Shown one piece after another: positions 9,301 through 17,543 of a stretch of 64,000 nucleotides of DNA. This DNA comes from Alloalcanivorax gelatiniphagus (GTDB lineage Bacteria > Pseudomonadota > Gammaproteobacteria > Pseudomonadales > Alcanivoracaceae). The notes under the pieces are model-generated. The model had not been told where the DNA came from and did no database searches. It worked only from the letters and a program-made list of their open reading frames with translations. The position numbers and the translations under genes were made by a program. The stretch is from NCBI RefSeq assembly GCF_005938655.1, contig NZ_VCQT01000045.1, positions 62,001 to 126,000 on the forward strand, in the 5' to 3' direction. How positions within the stretch are numbered: position 1 is the stretch's first letter; every line of letters starts with the position of its first letter.

Positions 9301-9851
9301 TCGTTGCGCATCACCCCGACCAGGGCCAGCTGGAACATCTGGCGGATCTTGCGGGTCAGCTGCTCGAAGCGCGGATCGGCGCGCACCGCCTCCGGCACCC
9401 GGCCGCTGCCTTCGGCCTGGCCCAGGTCCGGTTTGAACAGGGCGGTTTCGGAAAGCAGCGATTCGCCACGGGCGGCGCGCAGGTCATTGAGCAGCGGCAG
9501 CAGCACCACCGGCAGGTCGCGGCGGTTGCTGGCCACCCGGTCCAGATAGGGCGGCAGCTGCAGAATCGCGCGCATCAGCGTTTCCTGGCCGTCGCCCACG
9601 TTGCCGACCCGCTGTTCCACCAGCGCCCGGGCCAGCTTTTCCATTTCCTCGGCGAGCAGTGCGGCGCCGTAGAACTCCACCATCTGCAAGGTGCCGTACA
9701 CCTGATGCAGGTGCGTCTGGCAAAAACGCATGCGGGTGGCGTCGTCGGGATTTTCGACGAACGCCTCCAGGGCCTGTTGGGCCTGATTCAGCGTCTCCTG
9801 GATTTCCCCACGAACCCAATCCAGTGCCAGATAGTCGTGACGGTCGCTCAT
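3363..9851 (-). CDS. chpA: ChpA, giant CheA-type histidine kinase with multiple Hpt domains
   Basis: A 2162-residue hybrid kinase that would drive PilG/PilH phosphorylation for type IV pilus twitching. The N-terminus MSDRHDYLALDWVRGEIQET is followed by a degenerate Hpt-like unit (LHQVYGTLQ near residue 49). Canonical Hpt motifs HTLKG occur at His645, His881, His1149 and His1438. Two further Hpt repeats lack the phospho-acceptor His: Glu1014 (ELLANSART) and Gln1287 (QTLKGGARM). Then come the CheA dimerisation region, the HATPase core (MLRNAVDHGIE, DDGRGID) around 1700-1830, a CheW domain and a C-terminal receiver (MVVDDSVTVRK, LLLDIEMPRMDG, KPF). The ATG at 9851 is chosen over one 20 codons upstream because MSDRHDY matches the family N-terminus. 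The stop overlaps chpB. Confidence 0.95.
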   Translation of the reverse strand: MSDRHDYLALDWVRGEIQETLNQAQQALEAFVENPDDATRMRFCQTHLHQVYGTLQMVEFYGAALLAEEMEKLARALVEQRVGNVGDGQETLMRAILQLPPYLDRVASNRRDLPVVLLPLLNDLRAARGESLLSETALFKPDLGQAEGSGRVPEAVRADPRFEQLTRKIRQMFQLALVGVMRNDDIDRNLDYMRKVFAKLEQVTGDAARAPLWRIADALVEGLRENVIELGSSVKQMLGQVDRTLRELAADGADSLERPAPPELLKNLLYYVAKTDHDSPRIREVRAGFRLDEALPSDDLINAERERMTGPDALAMSSVVSALSEEITKIKDALERFVHEGDSDPTELEPQITGLKQVSDTIAMLGLGQPRVLVEEQLRVMEAIVQRRRPPERDTLMDVAGALLYVEATLAGIGGDQRRPASASGAEVPRHVGQAMDAVLRECRAGLEEAKDGIVEFIASQWDREHLGPVPEKLNAVRGGLEVVQLQRPAGVLRQCVRFIEERLLRGDTTPDWRSMDTLADAITSVEYYLERLSDDPETRDDILQLARASVSDLGYPLPEEEAPADEGTEATDPSEPEPDHHHAIETPPDTPAEEDDDDLIDDEIIEIFVEEADEVLEALNQYFPRWAANTGDQTALVEFRRAFHTLKGSGRMVGATTVGELAWAIENMMNRVIDGSVEPDATLIELVRTVHGLIPALVDAFARRQPPPWDVTPLEQAAFTLAEGGRLDSIPRVDGDDTPPLDAELSEQSDLAAEPDSSAEPDLSEQPWQPEEPEALEQFDGPPAPEVPEPDAGGPDAGDPANDQPLESGDPLADLDGLEFELPPGEPADGAAGDGPDPVLLDIFRSEARRNLALVGDWLDRLDPDLHEHAMDDEVHRALHTLKGSARMAEINAMAELAEPAEKLVKELVNGGRRADGELVDLIRATHQQLSDGLEQLHQGPTVSLPDAGTLIEELVAARALLNEHHEGTDPHILSVFLSEGMDLIIDTDKLLEQWAANPDHTGELARLRDELELLANSARTAGLDEIHGLAQALALVYSAVNEGRLVFSPRLLELAREGHEALMNMMDCLAAGQTVRAELGLVDALRDLAETPGPDGPGGGDWDEPDPELVHLFLEEAEDLLLSSGEHLAAWEQGNPASLAALQRDLHTLKGGARMAGVAPVGDLAHELENLYELAGGPDRPAPPALFDLLHRGHDRLADMIDDLRQGRTPAPAPDLVVTLREAVDMPPAGEANELSDPEQPDPDLIALFLEEARDILESAGRGLTLWLAEPDNALELQSLQRDLQTLKGGARMAGLAPLSDLAHQLETLYEALAQDRLPVTPALPALLHRCHDRLAEMVEAVAAAGAPPAADDLIADLAAYPGDPEGSLHEEAHPPAPEAEAPALPPLPEDLDPDILDVFLEESEELAEIIDGCLMAWRDHPESRDFSDDLKRALHTLKGGARLAGLQDLGEQSHLLEGLINRLESQRRDPEDRDFEAMLVHFDTINRRLAELREQIAARPAPAGPPAPLEGADADNARPQREERRPQAQPQEMVRVGADVLEALVNLAGETSINRGRVEQSISEFGFNVAEMGATVTRLYEQLRRLDVETEAQILSNYQQGVDRGEFDGRFDPLEMDQYSELHQITKQLSESASDLLDLKNTLLDRTRDTETLLLQQQRINTDLQEKLMRTRMVPFSRLVPRLRRIVRQISGELGKRVTFDVLNPESELDRTLMERVVAPLEHMLRNAVDHGIEAPEGRRQAGKQEGGHITLELTREGGEVVVILADDGRGIDTEAVRRKAVERGLMAEDAALPDHEIQQFIFHAGFSTASQVTQVSGRGVGMDVVASEIKQLGGSVTIDSHPGRGTRFLVRLPFTLAMNRALMVRVGEDAYAIPLNQIEGIVRVSPYELSDHLDRQPGDGDEPPRRGYHYAGQNYDLNYLGRFVHDVAAPNLENQSQPLPLLLIRSADHSVALVVDSLIGSREVVVKSVGPQLASVAGISGATILGDGAVVIILDIHSLIRAAQAQQKALAEAPAALEAPPPSVLDEDRRALPLIMVVDDSVTVRKVTGRLLERSGYEVITAKDGIDAIATLEEKTPDALLLDIEMPRMDGFEVATHMRHDERLKAVPIIMITSRTGEKHRERAFDIGVDCYMGKPFQENELLATLRELLGETGEVRA

Positions 9852-9867
9852 GACGTCTCCCGCGTTC

Positions 9868-10743
9868 TTATTGCCGGCGCCGGAAGGCCAGGGTATCGGC
9901 GAACTGAACACGTTCCAGTCGCGGATCCTGCCAATCGGTGATTTCGCCGGGACCGAGCACCAGTAATCCCCCCGGTGCCAGCCGGCCCGCCAGCCGGTTG
10001 ACGATCTGTCGTTTCCGCCAGCGGCGGAAATAAATCAGCAGGTTCTGGCAAAAAATCAGGTCCATGTTGTCCATGGGCGCCTGATCCAGATTCAGCACGT
10101 TCAGGTAAGCGAAGCAGACCCGCTCGCGCAGCACCTGGCCGACCTGCTGGTGGCGGCCGTCGGCGTCGCTGAAATAGGCTTTGCGCAACACCGGGTCGAT
10201 CTGTTCCACCCGACGCCGGGGGAACAATCCACGGCGCGCCTTGGCCAGCGTGGGCAGGCTGATGTCGGTGCCGGTGATGCCGTAAAACAGCGACTTGGCG
10301 GCACCGGCGAACCGTTCGTTGATCAGCATTGCCAGGGAATAGGCTTCCTCGCCGGTGGAGCAGCCCACGCTCCAGGCATTGAGGGTGGCGCCGCTGTCCC
10401 GTTCCTCGGCGAAGCGGTCCACGAAATCCTGCACCAGGGCGAACGAGCCGGGATGTCGGAAGAAGCTGGTTTCCTGCACCGTGAGCCGGTCCACCAGCAC
10501 CGACCATTCCATGGCGCGGGCCTCGGTGGCCCCGGTGACCAGCTGCTCGTAGTAAATGTCGTAGCCGACGATGCCCAGCTCGCGCATGCGGATATTGAGG
10601 CTGGTTTCCAGGAACGGCTTGCGCTCCGCCGCCAGCGTCATGCCGGTGCGTTCCTCGAGCAGCGCCTGCCACAGCTGGAACTGCTCGGCGTCCATGGCGG
10701 GGGCGTTCTTGATCGACCAGCGATCTGTCACTGCGTAACCCAT
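9868..10743 (-). CDS. pilK: PilK, CheR-type chemoreceptor methyltransferase
   Basis: A 291-residue S-adenosylmethionine-dependent methyltransferase that would methylate glutamates of PilJ. An N-terminal helical CheR domain (MDAEQFQLWQALLEERTGM, RLTVQETSFFRHP) precedes the SAM-binding fold (AWSVGCSTGEEAYSLAM, GTDIS, LIFCQNLLIYF). Gene order pilJ-pilK-chpA is the Pseudomonas order. It ends 16 bp before chpA and starts 31 bp after pilJ, within one transcript. An internal in-frame Met (MDAEQF) 16 codons in could be the true start. Confidence 0.93.
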   Translation of the reverse strand: MGYAVTDRWSIKNAPAMDAEQFQLWQALLEERTGMTLAAERKPFLETSLNIRMRELGIVGYDIYYEQLVTGATEARAMEWSVLVDRLTVQETSFFRHPGSFALVQDFVDRFAEERDSGATLNAWSVGCSTGEEAYSLAMLINERFAGAAKSLFYGITGTDISLPTLAKARRGLFPRRRVEQIDPVLRKAYFSDADGRHQQVGQVLRERVCFAYLNVLNLDQAPMDNMDLIFCQNLLIYFRRWRKRQIVNRLAGRLAPGGLLVLGPGEITDWQDPRLERVQFADTLAFRRRQ

Positions 10744-10774
10744 GGTTCCGTCTCCGGAACCGGCTCAGGCCGGC

Positions 10775-12799
10775 TCAGGAATGTTCCGGCAGGCGGAAGC
10801 CGGCCACTGAATTCCGCATCTCCTGGGCCATTTCCGCCAGGTCGCCAATGGAGCGGGCGGTGGCGGTGGTACCGGCGGAGGTCTGCGAGGTAATTTCCTG
10901 GATCACGTTCATGGTGTTGGAGATGTGACCCGCGGAGGCGGCCTGCTGGCGCGCCGCGTTGGAAATGTTCTGGATCAGGTCGGCCAGGTTCTTGGATACG
11001 TTTTCAATTTCTTCCAGCGCCACACCGGCGTCCTGGGCCAGCCGGGCACCCTTCACCACCTCGGCGGTGGTGGCTTCCATGGAGATCACCGCTTCGTTGG
11101 TGTCGGTCTGAATGGTTTTTACCAGCGTTTCGATCTGCTTGGTGGCGGCGGCGGAACGTTCCGCCAGGCGCTGCACCTCATCCGCCACCACCGCGAAGCC
11201 CCGGCCCGCTTCACCGGCCATGGACGCCTGGATGGCGGCGTTCAATGCCAGAATGTTGGTCTGGTCGGCGATGTCGTTGATCAACGATACGATGTCGCCA
11301 ATCTCCTGGGAGGATTCACCCAGCCGCTTGATCCGTTTGGAGGTTTCCTGAATCTGCTCGCGGATGGTGTCCATGCCGTGGATGGTGGCCTGCACCACTT
11401 CCGCGCCCTTGTTGGCGATCGCCACCGCTTTTTCCGCCACGGCGGCGGACTCGGCGGCGTTGGCGGATACCTGGTCAATGGACACCGCCATTTCGTTCAC
11501 CGCCGCCGAGGCGCCGGCGATTTCCTGGGCCTGGTGCTCGGAGGCTTCCGCCAGATGCATGGCCGTGGACTGGGTTTCCTGGGCGGCGGAGGCCACCTGT
11601 ACGGCGGAGTTGTTGATGGTTTGTACCAGGCTGCGCAGCTGGTCGATGGAGTAGTTGATGGAGTCCGCGATGGCGCCGGTGAAGTCCTCGGTCACCGTCG
11701 CTTCCACGGTCAGGTCACCGTCCGCCAGGTCGCCCAGTTCGTCGAGCAGACGCAGAATCGCCGCCTGGTTCCGCTGGTTCTCGCTTTCCAGTTCGTTACG
11801 GCGGCGGGCCGCTTCGCGGTTACGCTGCAGCATGATCAGGAAGAACATCAGCACCGCGATGGCCGCGCACACGGCGCCCAGCCACAGGGACGGGAACAGG
11901 CCGGTGGTGGTGCTCTCGAATTGTTCGTTCAGGTTGCTGGATTGCTCGAGCAGGTCCTGGGAGGTGCGGAAGATGGTGTCCGCGGCGCTGGCCACCTGGA
12001 ACAGGTCCGGGGCGGTGTAAAGAATTTCGTCGATGGACTGGGTGATGAACTCGTCGAACAGCCGGGAGACCCGCTGCAGATAATTAAGTGCTTCCGGGTT
12101 GGTGATGCGCTGGATGCCCATGGCCGGGTCACCCTCGAGCATGCCGTTGAGCACGCGGCCGAATTCGGTGGCGTCGCGGCCGAAGTTGTCGGCGGCGATC
12201 ACCGCGTTGTCGTCCCCTTCGAGCACCCGGGAAATGGAGCGCAGGATTCGTTCGGTGAGCAGAATCTGGCGCTGGGCCAGGGCCACCTGATCCGGTGCCG
12301 CGTCGGTTTCCACCAGGATGTCCACCACCGCCTGGTATTCCGACTGCAGCTGCGGGATGGCCTGGGCCAGGGTGTCCGCCACCTTGTGCAGATCGAGCAC
12401 CGCGTCGCGGCCGTTAAGAATAGTGGCGGTGTCCTCGCTGGCCTGGTCCCAGAGCCCTTGCAGGCGCTGCTTGACCTGGTCGTCGGCCACCGGCTCTTCC
12501 TTCAGGCGGTTCCAGGCGCTCTGGAACTCGCTGCGCGAGTCCTGCAGCAGCACGAAGGCGTCGGCGTTACCGGAGGCCGCCTCCAGCGCGTTCTTGGCGA
12601 TCTGCTGGGAGACCACGCGCAGCTCCGAGGCGTCGGTGATGTTTTCCTGGGCCAGGTTGGCCCGGGTCGCCGACAACAGGAAGTTGGCCAAGGCCAGGGC
12701 GATGAAAATGGCTAGCCCGATGTACAGGGCCACATTGAGCGGATTGCCCCCCGCGTTCCCCCGTGCCTTACTGAACACGTTTCCCGGTTTGAACTTCAT
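10775..12799 (-). CDS. pilJ: PilJ, methyl-accepting chemoreceptor of the Chp system
   Basis: A 674-residue receptor. TM1 ([18 protein letters not shown], about residues 20-42) and TM2 ([17 protein letters not shown], about 308-326) bracket a periplasmic region of roughly 270 residues made of PilJ-type helices. After a short linker comes the cytoplasmic signalling domain, with the hairpin tip [20 protein letters not shown] that contacts CheW/CheA. Gln/Glu-rich helices on either side would hold the methylation sites for PilK and ChpB. It lacks a pentapeptide tether, as far as can be seen at the [12 protein letters not shown]-terminus. Confidence 0.94.
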   Translation of the reverse strand: MKFKPGNVFSKARGNAGGNPLNVALYIGLAIFIALALANFLLSATRANLAQENITDASELRVVSQQIAKNALEAASGNADAFVLLQDSRSEFQSAWNRLKEEPVADDQVKQRLQGLWDQASEDTATILNGRDAVLDLHKVADTLAQAIPQLQSEYQAVVDILVETDAAPDQVALAQRQILLTERILRSISRVLEGDDNAVIAADNFGRDATEFGRVLNGMLEGDPAMGIQRITNPEALNYLQRVSRLFDEFITQSIDEILYTAPDLFQVASAADTIFRTSQDLLEQSSNLNEQFESTTTGLFPSLWLGAVCAAIAVLMFFLIMLQRNREAARRRNELESENQRNQAAILRLLDELGDLADGDLTVEATVTEDFTGAIADSINYSIDQLRSLVQTINNSAVQVASAAQETQSTAMHLAEASEHQAQEIAGASAAVNEMAVSIDQVSANAAESAAVAEKAVAIANKGAEVVQATIHGMDTIREQIQETSKRIKRLGESSQEIGDIVSLINDIADQTNILALNAAIQASMAGEAGRGFAVVADEVQRLAERSAAATKQIETLVKTIQTDTNEAVISMEATTAEVVKGARLAQDAGVALEEIENVSKNLADLIQNISNAARQQAASAGHISNTMNVIQEITSQTSAGTTATARSIGDLAEMAQEMRNSVAGFRLPEHS

Positions 12800-12848
12800 A
12801 ACTGGCTCCTGGCCTGGCTCTGTTCTTATCTCCCCGGCGCGCTTTGCA

Positions 12849-13397
12849 TCAGCCCGTGCGGGCTGCCTGCATGAAGCGCGGATCCTGTGCCAGCCGCGTC
12901 AGGCTGAACACGGACCAGAGTTCCCCGTCCCTCAGATAGCCGCCGCGCAGATAAGGCCCCAGGTCCTCGTCCCGCGTGGTCGGCACCGGCCGGTAGGCAT
13001 CGAGGGGGAAGTGCTGCATCCCCTGCACTTCGTCCACGATGACTCCCGTGTAAAGATCGTTCTGATCCAATACCAATAATCTGCGTTGCCGTTCCTGCAA
13101 CTCCGATGGCCGGCCCAGGAAACGGCTCAGGTCCATCACCGTCATCAGACGGCCACGCACGTTGGCCACCCCTTTCATCCAGGGCAGCACGCCGGGCACC
13201 CGCGTGTAGGCCGGCACCGAGAGAATTTCCGACACCTCGTCCATGGGCGCCAGCAGGCGGTGTTGGTCCAGGGTGAAGCCCACCCCACTCCAGTAATCGA
13301 CCGCGTCTTCCTGCATCGGCAGGCTGGCGGCCTGCCGGCGGCAGCGGACGGCATAGTCCGCCAGTTTGACGAAGGCGGCGGAAGCGGCGGCGCTCAT
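12849..13397 (-). CDS. pilI: PilI, CheW-like coupling protein
   Basis: A 182-residue single CheW domain ([60 protein letters not shown]). It would link PilJ to ChpA. It lies between pilH (13 bp upstream) and pilJ (49 bp downstream) in the canonical order. Length and core motifs are ordinary. Confidence 0.93.
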   Translation of the reverse strand: MSAAASAAFVKLADYAVRCRRQAASLPMQEDAVDYWSGVGFTLDQHRLLAPMDEVSEILSVPAYTRVPGVLPWMKGVANVRGRLMTVMDLSRFLGRPSELQERQRRLLVLDQNDLYTGVIVDEVQGMQHFPLDAYRPVPTTRDEDLGPYLRGGYLRDGELWSVFSLTRLAQDPRFMQAARTG

Positions 13398-13410
13398 CGG
13401 TGTCTCGCCA

Positions 13411-13779
13411 TCACGCGCCGGTCAGCTGCCGGCCCACGGTCTGCAACAACACATCCTCGTCCACCGGCTTGGTCAGGTAATCCCGTGCCCCCTGGCGCTT
13501 GCCCCAGACCCGGTCGGTTTCCTGGTCCTTGGTGGTGACGATGATGATCGGAATGTGGGCGGTATCGGCACCCTTGGTCAGCTGGCGGGTGGCTTGAAAA
13601 CCATTCAGGCCGGGCATCACCACGTCCATCAGAACCAGGTCTGGCATTTCGGAGCGGGCCAGTGCCACGCCATCGGCGCCATTGGCGGCTTCCAGCACGT
13701 GGTGGCCGTGTTTTTCCAGGATCTCCCGGAACTTGTAGCACTCGGTGGGAGAATCATCGACGATCAGAATGCGTGCCAT
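13411..13779 (-). CDS. pilH: PilH, single-domain response regulator
   Basis: A 122-residue CheY-like receiver: acidic pocket ILIVDDS, phospho-acceptor Asp in LVLMDVVMPG, conserved Thr in IIIVTTKDQ and Lys in YLTKPVD. In Pseudomonas PilH acts with PilG to balance pilus retraction and extension and cAMP signalling; that role is inferred from family and operon position. It follows pilG by 31 bp. Confidence 0.94.
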   Translation of the reverse strand: MARILIVDDSPTECYKFREILEKHGHHVLEAANGADGVALARSEMPDLVLMDVVMPGLNGFQATRQLTKGADTAHIPIIIVTTKDQETDRVWGKRQGARDYLTKPVDEDVLLQTVGRQLTGA

Positions 13780-13811
13780 CTTTTCCTCTTCGGGTTCAGC
13801 GTCGCGGCTGC

Positions 13812-14189
13812 TTAAACGTGTTGACGAATGGCCCCCAGCAGCTCGTCCTTCGAGAACGGCTTGGTCAGGTATTCGTCGGACCCTACGATTCGGCCCTTGG
13901 CCTTGTCGAACAAACCGTCCTTTGACGAGAGCATGATCACCGGCGTTCCCTTGAACGCGCTGTTGTTCTTGATCAAGGCACAGGTTTGATAGCCGTCCAG
14001 TCGCGGCATCATGATGTCCACGAAAATAATGCTGGGCTTGCTGTCGGCGATCTTGGCCAGGGCATCGAATCCGTCAGTGGCGGTGATCACCTCGCAGCCC
14101 GCTTTCTTCAGCAAGGTTTCGGCGGTGCGACGAATGGTTTTGGAATCGTCGATCACCATCACCTTGAGGTCTTGGAAATTGTCAGTCAT
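13812..14189 (-). CDS. pilG: PilG, single-domain response regulator
   Basis: A 125-residue CheY-like receiver: VMVIDDSKTIRR, phospho-acceptor Asp in IIFVDIMMPRLDGYQ, Ser in VIMLSSKDG and Lys in YLTKPFSK. It is the first gene of the chp operon, which runs on the minus strand to the left edge of the window. GAAGGCAG lies upstream of the ATG. The family member in Pseudomonas promotes pilus extension and cAMP production. Confidence 0.94.
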   Translation of the reverse strand: MTDNFQDLKVMVIDDSKTIRRTAETLLKKAGCEVITATDGFDALAKIADSKPSIIFVDIMMPRLDGYQTCALIKNNSAFKGTPVIMLSSKDGLFDKAKGRIVGSDEYLTKPFSKDELLGAIRQHV

Positions 14190-14514
14190 GGAGAACTGCC
14201 TTCAATCGTGAACCGTTAAGGGCCGCAACGTCTTGTCGTCGGGAAGCGTTTTTACAGCCGCCGTGCCCGGCGACACTGAAAATCGCTCCGGCGATCTAAT
14301 TATCGTGGATCCGGTGAGCCCCTTCTTTGATCCCCATTACTACTTTGTTCGGAGGCTCTACTGGGTGGAACAGCCCAAGCCGAGGTTTTAACACAGTTTC
14401 TACATTCAATCTATAAGACCCTGTGGGACCTGAGAAAAGCGTCCCGTAGCGGCCCGGCCAAGGCACTGATAACATGGCCCGGCACCTCTCTCCCGACCTC
14501 TTCCTGGAGCCCCC
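14190..14514. other. Divergent intergenic region between pilG and gshB
   Basis: 325 bp without a gene. It must hold the outward promoters of the chp operon (minus) and gshB (plus). The part between about 14380 and 14420 is AT-richer (TTTTAACACAGTTTCTACATTCAATCTATAAG in two halves) and is the likeliest gshB promoter. I see no clear operator palindrome, terminator or small ORF. Confidence 0.5.
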
Positions 14515-15462
14515 ATGAGCCTGAAAATCGGCGTGGTGATGGACCCCATCGACCACATTAAACCCTGGAAAGACACTACCCTGGCCATGTTGCTGGAAGC
14601 TCAGCGTCGCGGCTGGTCGATTCAGTATATGGAACCAGCCGATCTGTATGTGCGGGACGGCGAGGTACGAGCGGTGACCCGTGATCTGGTCGTGCGCGAC
14701 AATAATGACGACTGGTTCACACTTGGCGAGCCGGCGCCCCGCGCCCTGGCCGGTCTGGATATGATCCTGATGCGCCAGGACCCGCCCTTCAACAGCGCCT
14801 ATCTGTACGCCACCTATATGTTGGAGAAAGTGGAGCGTGAAGGGGTGATGGTGGTCAACAAACCGGCCAGTGTTCGCGACAGCAACGAAAAACTGTTCGC
14901 CACCGATTTTCCGCAGTGCTGCGTGCCCACCCTGGTGTCCGGTCGCGCCGACCGTCTGCGTGAGTTTGTGAAGGAACAGGGTGACACGGTGATGAAGCCC
15001 CTGGACGCCATGGGCGGGACCAATGTGTTCCGCATCGAACCGGGCAGCGCCAACCTGAGCGTGATCATCGACGTGCTCACCGAGAACGGCAAAACCCCGG
15101 TGATGGCGCAACGCTTCATTCCCGAGATCAAGGACGGCGACAAGCGGATTCTGATGATCAACGGCGAGCCGGTGGACTACGCCCTGGCGCGGATTCCCAA
15201 GGAAGGCGAATTCCGTGGCAACCTGGCCGCCGGCGGCACCGGCCAGGGACGCGAACTGACCGACCGGGACCGCTGGATCTGCCAGCAGGTGGGGCCGGTG
15301 TTGCGTGAGAAGGGCCTCTATTTCGTGGGCCTGGATGTGATCGGCGACTATGTCACTGAAATCAACGTGACCAGCCCCACCTGCGTGCGCGAGCTGGACC
15401 AGATCTACGGCATCAATATCGCCGGCCAGCTGTTCGACGCCCTGCTCGAACTGCGTGGCTGA
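14515..15462 (+). CDS. gshB: Glutathione synthetase
   Basis: A 315-residue ATP-grasp enzyme joining gamma-glutamylcysteine and glycine to make glutathione in the cytoplasm. It begins MSLKIGVVMDPIDHIKPWKD; downstream are MRQDPPFNSAYLYATYMLE, VVNKPASVRDSNEK, VMKPLDAMGGTNVFR and the C-terminal EINVTSPTCVRELDQIYG, all signature GshB segments. Length matches the family. It stands alone, divergent from pilG, a neighbourhood shared with Pseudomonas. Confidence 0.96.
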   Translation: MSLKIGVVMDPIDHIKPWKDTTLAMLLEAQRRGWSIQYMEPADLYVRDGEVRAVTRDLVVRDNNDDWFTLGEPAPRALAGLDMILMRQDPPFNSAYLYATYMLEKVEREGVMVVNKPASVRDSNEKLFATDFPQCCVPTLVSGRADRLREFVKEQGDTVMKPLDAMGGTNVFRIEPGSANLSVIIDVLTENGKTPVMAQRFIPEIKDGDKRILMINGEPVDYALARIPKEGEFRGNLAAGGTGQGRELTDRDRWICQQVGPVLREKGLYFVGLDVIGDYVTEINVTSPTCVRELDQIYGINIAGQLFDALLELRG

Positions 15463-15561
15463 TCGGGAAATGCGCGCTACGTCCTGGGCGGCGTGGCGCG
15501 TTCGGGGGACAATGCGCCGCATCGTGACGATGGGCCACATAATAAAGACGCAAAATCCTTC

Positions 15562-16431
15562 ATGGCTGCTCCACAGGTAACCGCCGCCGACCGGCTCGGC
15601 TTCACATTGTTTCTGGCCCTGGCCGTGCACGGCGTGGTGCTGTTCGGCGTCAGCTTCGCGCCGGAGAAGCCCCGCGCCGCGCCCAACAGCCTGGAAGTCA
15701 CCCTGGCCATGCATCGCGCCGATAAGGAACCGGAGGAGGCCGACTTCATTGCCCAGGCCAACCAGGCCGGCGCCGGCGACCAGAGCGAAAAGCGGGAACT
15801 GACCACCACCGAAACGGCGCCGTTCAGCGACCCGGATACCGACACCGTGCAGCTCCAGGAGCCCACCACCCGGCAGCCCCGCCCGGTCACCCGCCAGAAA
15901 ATCATCGTCACCCGGGCGCGCAGCGAGCGCGCCACCGACAGCGAGCAGAGCGACCGCCAGGAAGAGAACCCGCGCCGCAAGGCGGACCAGGAAAATGTGG
16001 ACCAGCTGAGCCGGGAAATCGCCAGCCTGCAGGCGCGTCTGGACCAGCGCAAACAGGCCTACGCCAAACGCCCGCGTATCCGCCGGCTCACCTCGGTGTC
16101 CACCAAGGCCCATTATGAGGCCGCCTACATCGACACCTTCCGCCGCCGGGTGGAAGCCGCCGGCACCCGGCATTTTCCCCGCCAGGCGCTGGAGGACAAC
16201 GCCTTCGGCGGGGTGCGGCTGATGGTGGCCCTGCGCGCGAATGGCGAGATCGAGGAAACCCGGATACTGGAGTCCTCCGGCTATCCTTTCCTGGACCAGG
16301 CGGCGCTGCGCAGCGTGCGGTTGGCGGCGCCGTTCGAGCCGTTCACGGCGGAAATGCGCGAGCATATGGACGTGCTGGAGATCATCCGCACCTGGCGCTT
16401 CGACGCCGGCCGCCGGGTGTCCTCCCAGTAA
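15562..16431 (+). CDS. TonB-like energy transducer
   Basis: A 289-residue protein with one N-terminal membrane anchor (FTLFLALAVHGVVLFGVSFA). A charged linker rich in Glu, Arg and Pro follows, then a coiled-coil stretch (QLSREIASLQARLDQRK, about 155-175). The C-terminal TonB domain reads YIDTFRRRVEAAG, GGVRLMVALRANGEIEETRI and SSGYPFLDQAALRSVRLA. The linker lacks the usual EP/KP repeats. It follows gshB and precedes yqgE, the order seen in Pseudomonas. I chose the ATG at 15562 because an upstream GTG (15493) gives a non-homologous polar leader. Which outer-membrane transporter it serves is unknown. Confidence 0.85.
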   Translation: MAAPQVTAADRLGFTLFLALAVHGVVLFGVSFAPEKPRAAPNSLEVTLAMHRADKEPEEADFIAQANQAGAGDQSEKRELTTTETAPFSDPDTDTVQLQEPTTRQPRPVTRQKIIVTRARSERATDSEQSDRQEENPRRKADQENVDQLSREIASLQARLDQRKQAYAKRPRIRRLTSVSTKAHYEAAYIDTFRRRVEAAGTRHFPRQALEDNAFGGVRLMVALRANGEIEETRILESSGYPFLDQAALRSVRLAAPFEPFTAEMREHMDVLEIIRTWRFDAGRRVSSQ

Positions 16432-16484
16432 CCGGCCCGGCCGCTTCCCTTGCCCTCATCGAAAGGTCGCCGGATACTGTGGCC

Positions 16485-17048
16485 ATGGACAATGCCAGCC
16501 TTAAACATCAGCTTTTGATCGCCATGCCCCAGATGGACGATCCCAACTTCGAGCACACCGTGACCTACATGGTGGAGCACAGCGATGAAGGCGCCATGGG
16601 GCTGACGCTGAACCGGCCGGTGTCGTTGAGCCTCAGCGATATTCTGGCGGACATGGACATCGAGGTGGAGGTGCCGCCGTCCGAGCACCACCAGGTGGTG
16701 GCCGGTGGTCCGATCCAGCAGGATTCGGGCTTCGTGCTGCACCGCAGCACCGCCCGGCTGTGGGATTCCAGCATTCAACTGGCCGATGGCCTGTGTCTGA
16801 CCACCTCCCGGGACATCATGGAAGCCATCGCCTTGGGCCAGGGGCCGGAGGCCACCCTGGTGTGCCTGGGCTATGCCGGCTGGGACCAGGGGCAACTGGA
16901 GCGGGAGCTGGCGGAGAACATCTGGCTGAGCGCCGCCAGCAGCCCGGAACTGGTGCTGGACACGCCCTTCGACCAGCGCTGGCAAGCCGCCGCCGCCCGG
17001 CTTGGCGTGGACATGAGCCTGATCGCCACCCAGGTGGGCCACGGTTGA
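16485..17048 (+). CDS. yqgE: YqgE/AlgH family protein (DUF179)
   Basis: A 187-residue protein starting MDNASLKHQLLIAMPQMDDP. The family signature continues with GAMGLTLNRP, GGPIQQDSGFVLH and LGYAGWDQGQLERELAEN. The molecular function is unknown; the Pseudomonas homologue AlgH was linked to alginate control. It is coupled to ruvX: the ruvX TTG start overlaps its TGA stop. A GTG two codons upstream (16479) is an alternative start. Confidence 0.93.
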   Translation: MDNASLKHQLLIAMPQMDDPNFEHTVTYMVEHSDEGAMGLTLNRPVSLSLSDILADMDIEVEVPPSEHHQVVAGGPIQQDSGFVLHRSTARLWDSSIQLADGLCLTTSRDIMEAIALGQGPEATLVCLGYAGWDQGQLERELAENIWLSAASSPELVLDTPFDQRWQAAAARLGVDMSLIATQVGHG

Positions 17049-17452
17049 TTCTGCTGGCCTTCGATTACGGCACCCAGAAGATCGGGCTGGCCTCCGGCAA
17101 CGATCTGATCGGCACCGCCTCGCCGCTGACCCCCCTGCCCAGCCACAATGGTCAGCCGGACTGGGACCGGGTGGCGGCGCTGCTCGACGAATGGCGCCCG
17201 GATACCCTGGTGGTGGGGTTGCCCCTCAACATGGACGGCTCGGAAAGCCCGTCCAGCGCCCGCGCCCGCAAATTCGCCCGCCGCCTGCACGGCCGTTTCG
17301 GCCTGCCGGTGGTGATGGTGGACGAACGCCTCTCTACCCGTGAAGCCCGCGAACGCACCGGCCAGCGTGGCCCGGACCCGAAGGTGGATTCCATGGCCGC
17401 GGTGGTGATCGCCGAGGGCTTGTTGAACGGCGCCGAACCGATTCAGCCCTGA
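17045..17452 (+). CDS. ruvX: RuvX/YqgF, putative pre-16S rRNA nuclease
   Basis: A 135-residue RNase H-fold protein: LAFDYGTQKIGLASG (first catalytic Asp), VVGLPLNMDGSESP, VVMVDERLSTREARE (Glu) and DSMAAVVIAEGLL (last Asp). The family matures the 5' end of 16S rRNA. It starts at a TTG (17045) overlapping the yqgE stop as TTGA, giving the family's usual length. A longer ORF in this frame upstream is only a shadow of yqgE. Confidence 0.93.
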   Translation: MILLAFDYGTQKIGLASGNDLIGTASPLTPLPSHNGQPDWDRVAALLDEWRPDTLVVGLPLNMDGSESPSSARARKFARRLHGRFGLPVVMVDERLSTREARERTGQRGPDPKVDSMAAVVIAEGLLNGAEPIQP

Positions 17453-17504
17453 ACGCCCCCTCGGGTCGCCGTCGCCCTATCTTGATCTTTCCGAACTGAG
17501 CGAG

Positions 17505-17543
17505 CATATTCAACTCAATTTTCCGAAAATTGAGTTGAATATG
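17505..17543. promoter_or_regulatory. Perfect 39-bp palindrome over the fic promoter and start codon
   Basis: The left arm CATATTCAACTCAATTTT (17505-17522) is the exact reverse complement of the right arm 17526-17543, with CCG between them. The right arm ends in the ATG of fic. A plausible promoter, TTGATC (17482-17487) and CATATT (17505-17510) with a 17-bp spacer, places the -10 in the left arm. The likely role is an operator for autorepression by a dimer; the Fic protein itself has a C-terminal winged helix. It is AT-rich in a GC-rich background. Confidence 0.8.

Noticed and set aside
7068-9941. 957-codon plus-strand ORF antisense to chpA, and similar long antisense ORFs (3540-5894, 14296-16365, 20169-22025)
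   Set aside because: They mirror conserved genes on the other strand, are rich in Gly, Ala, Arg and Gln with no domain, and arise from high GC at third codon positions.
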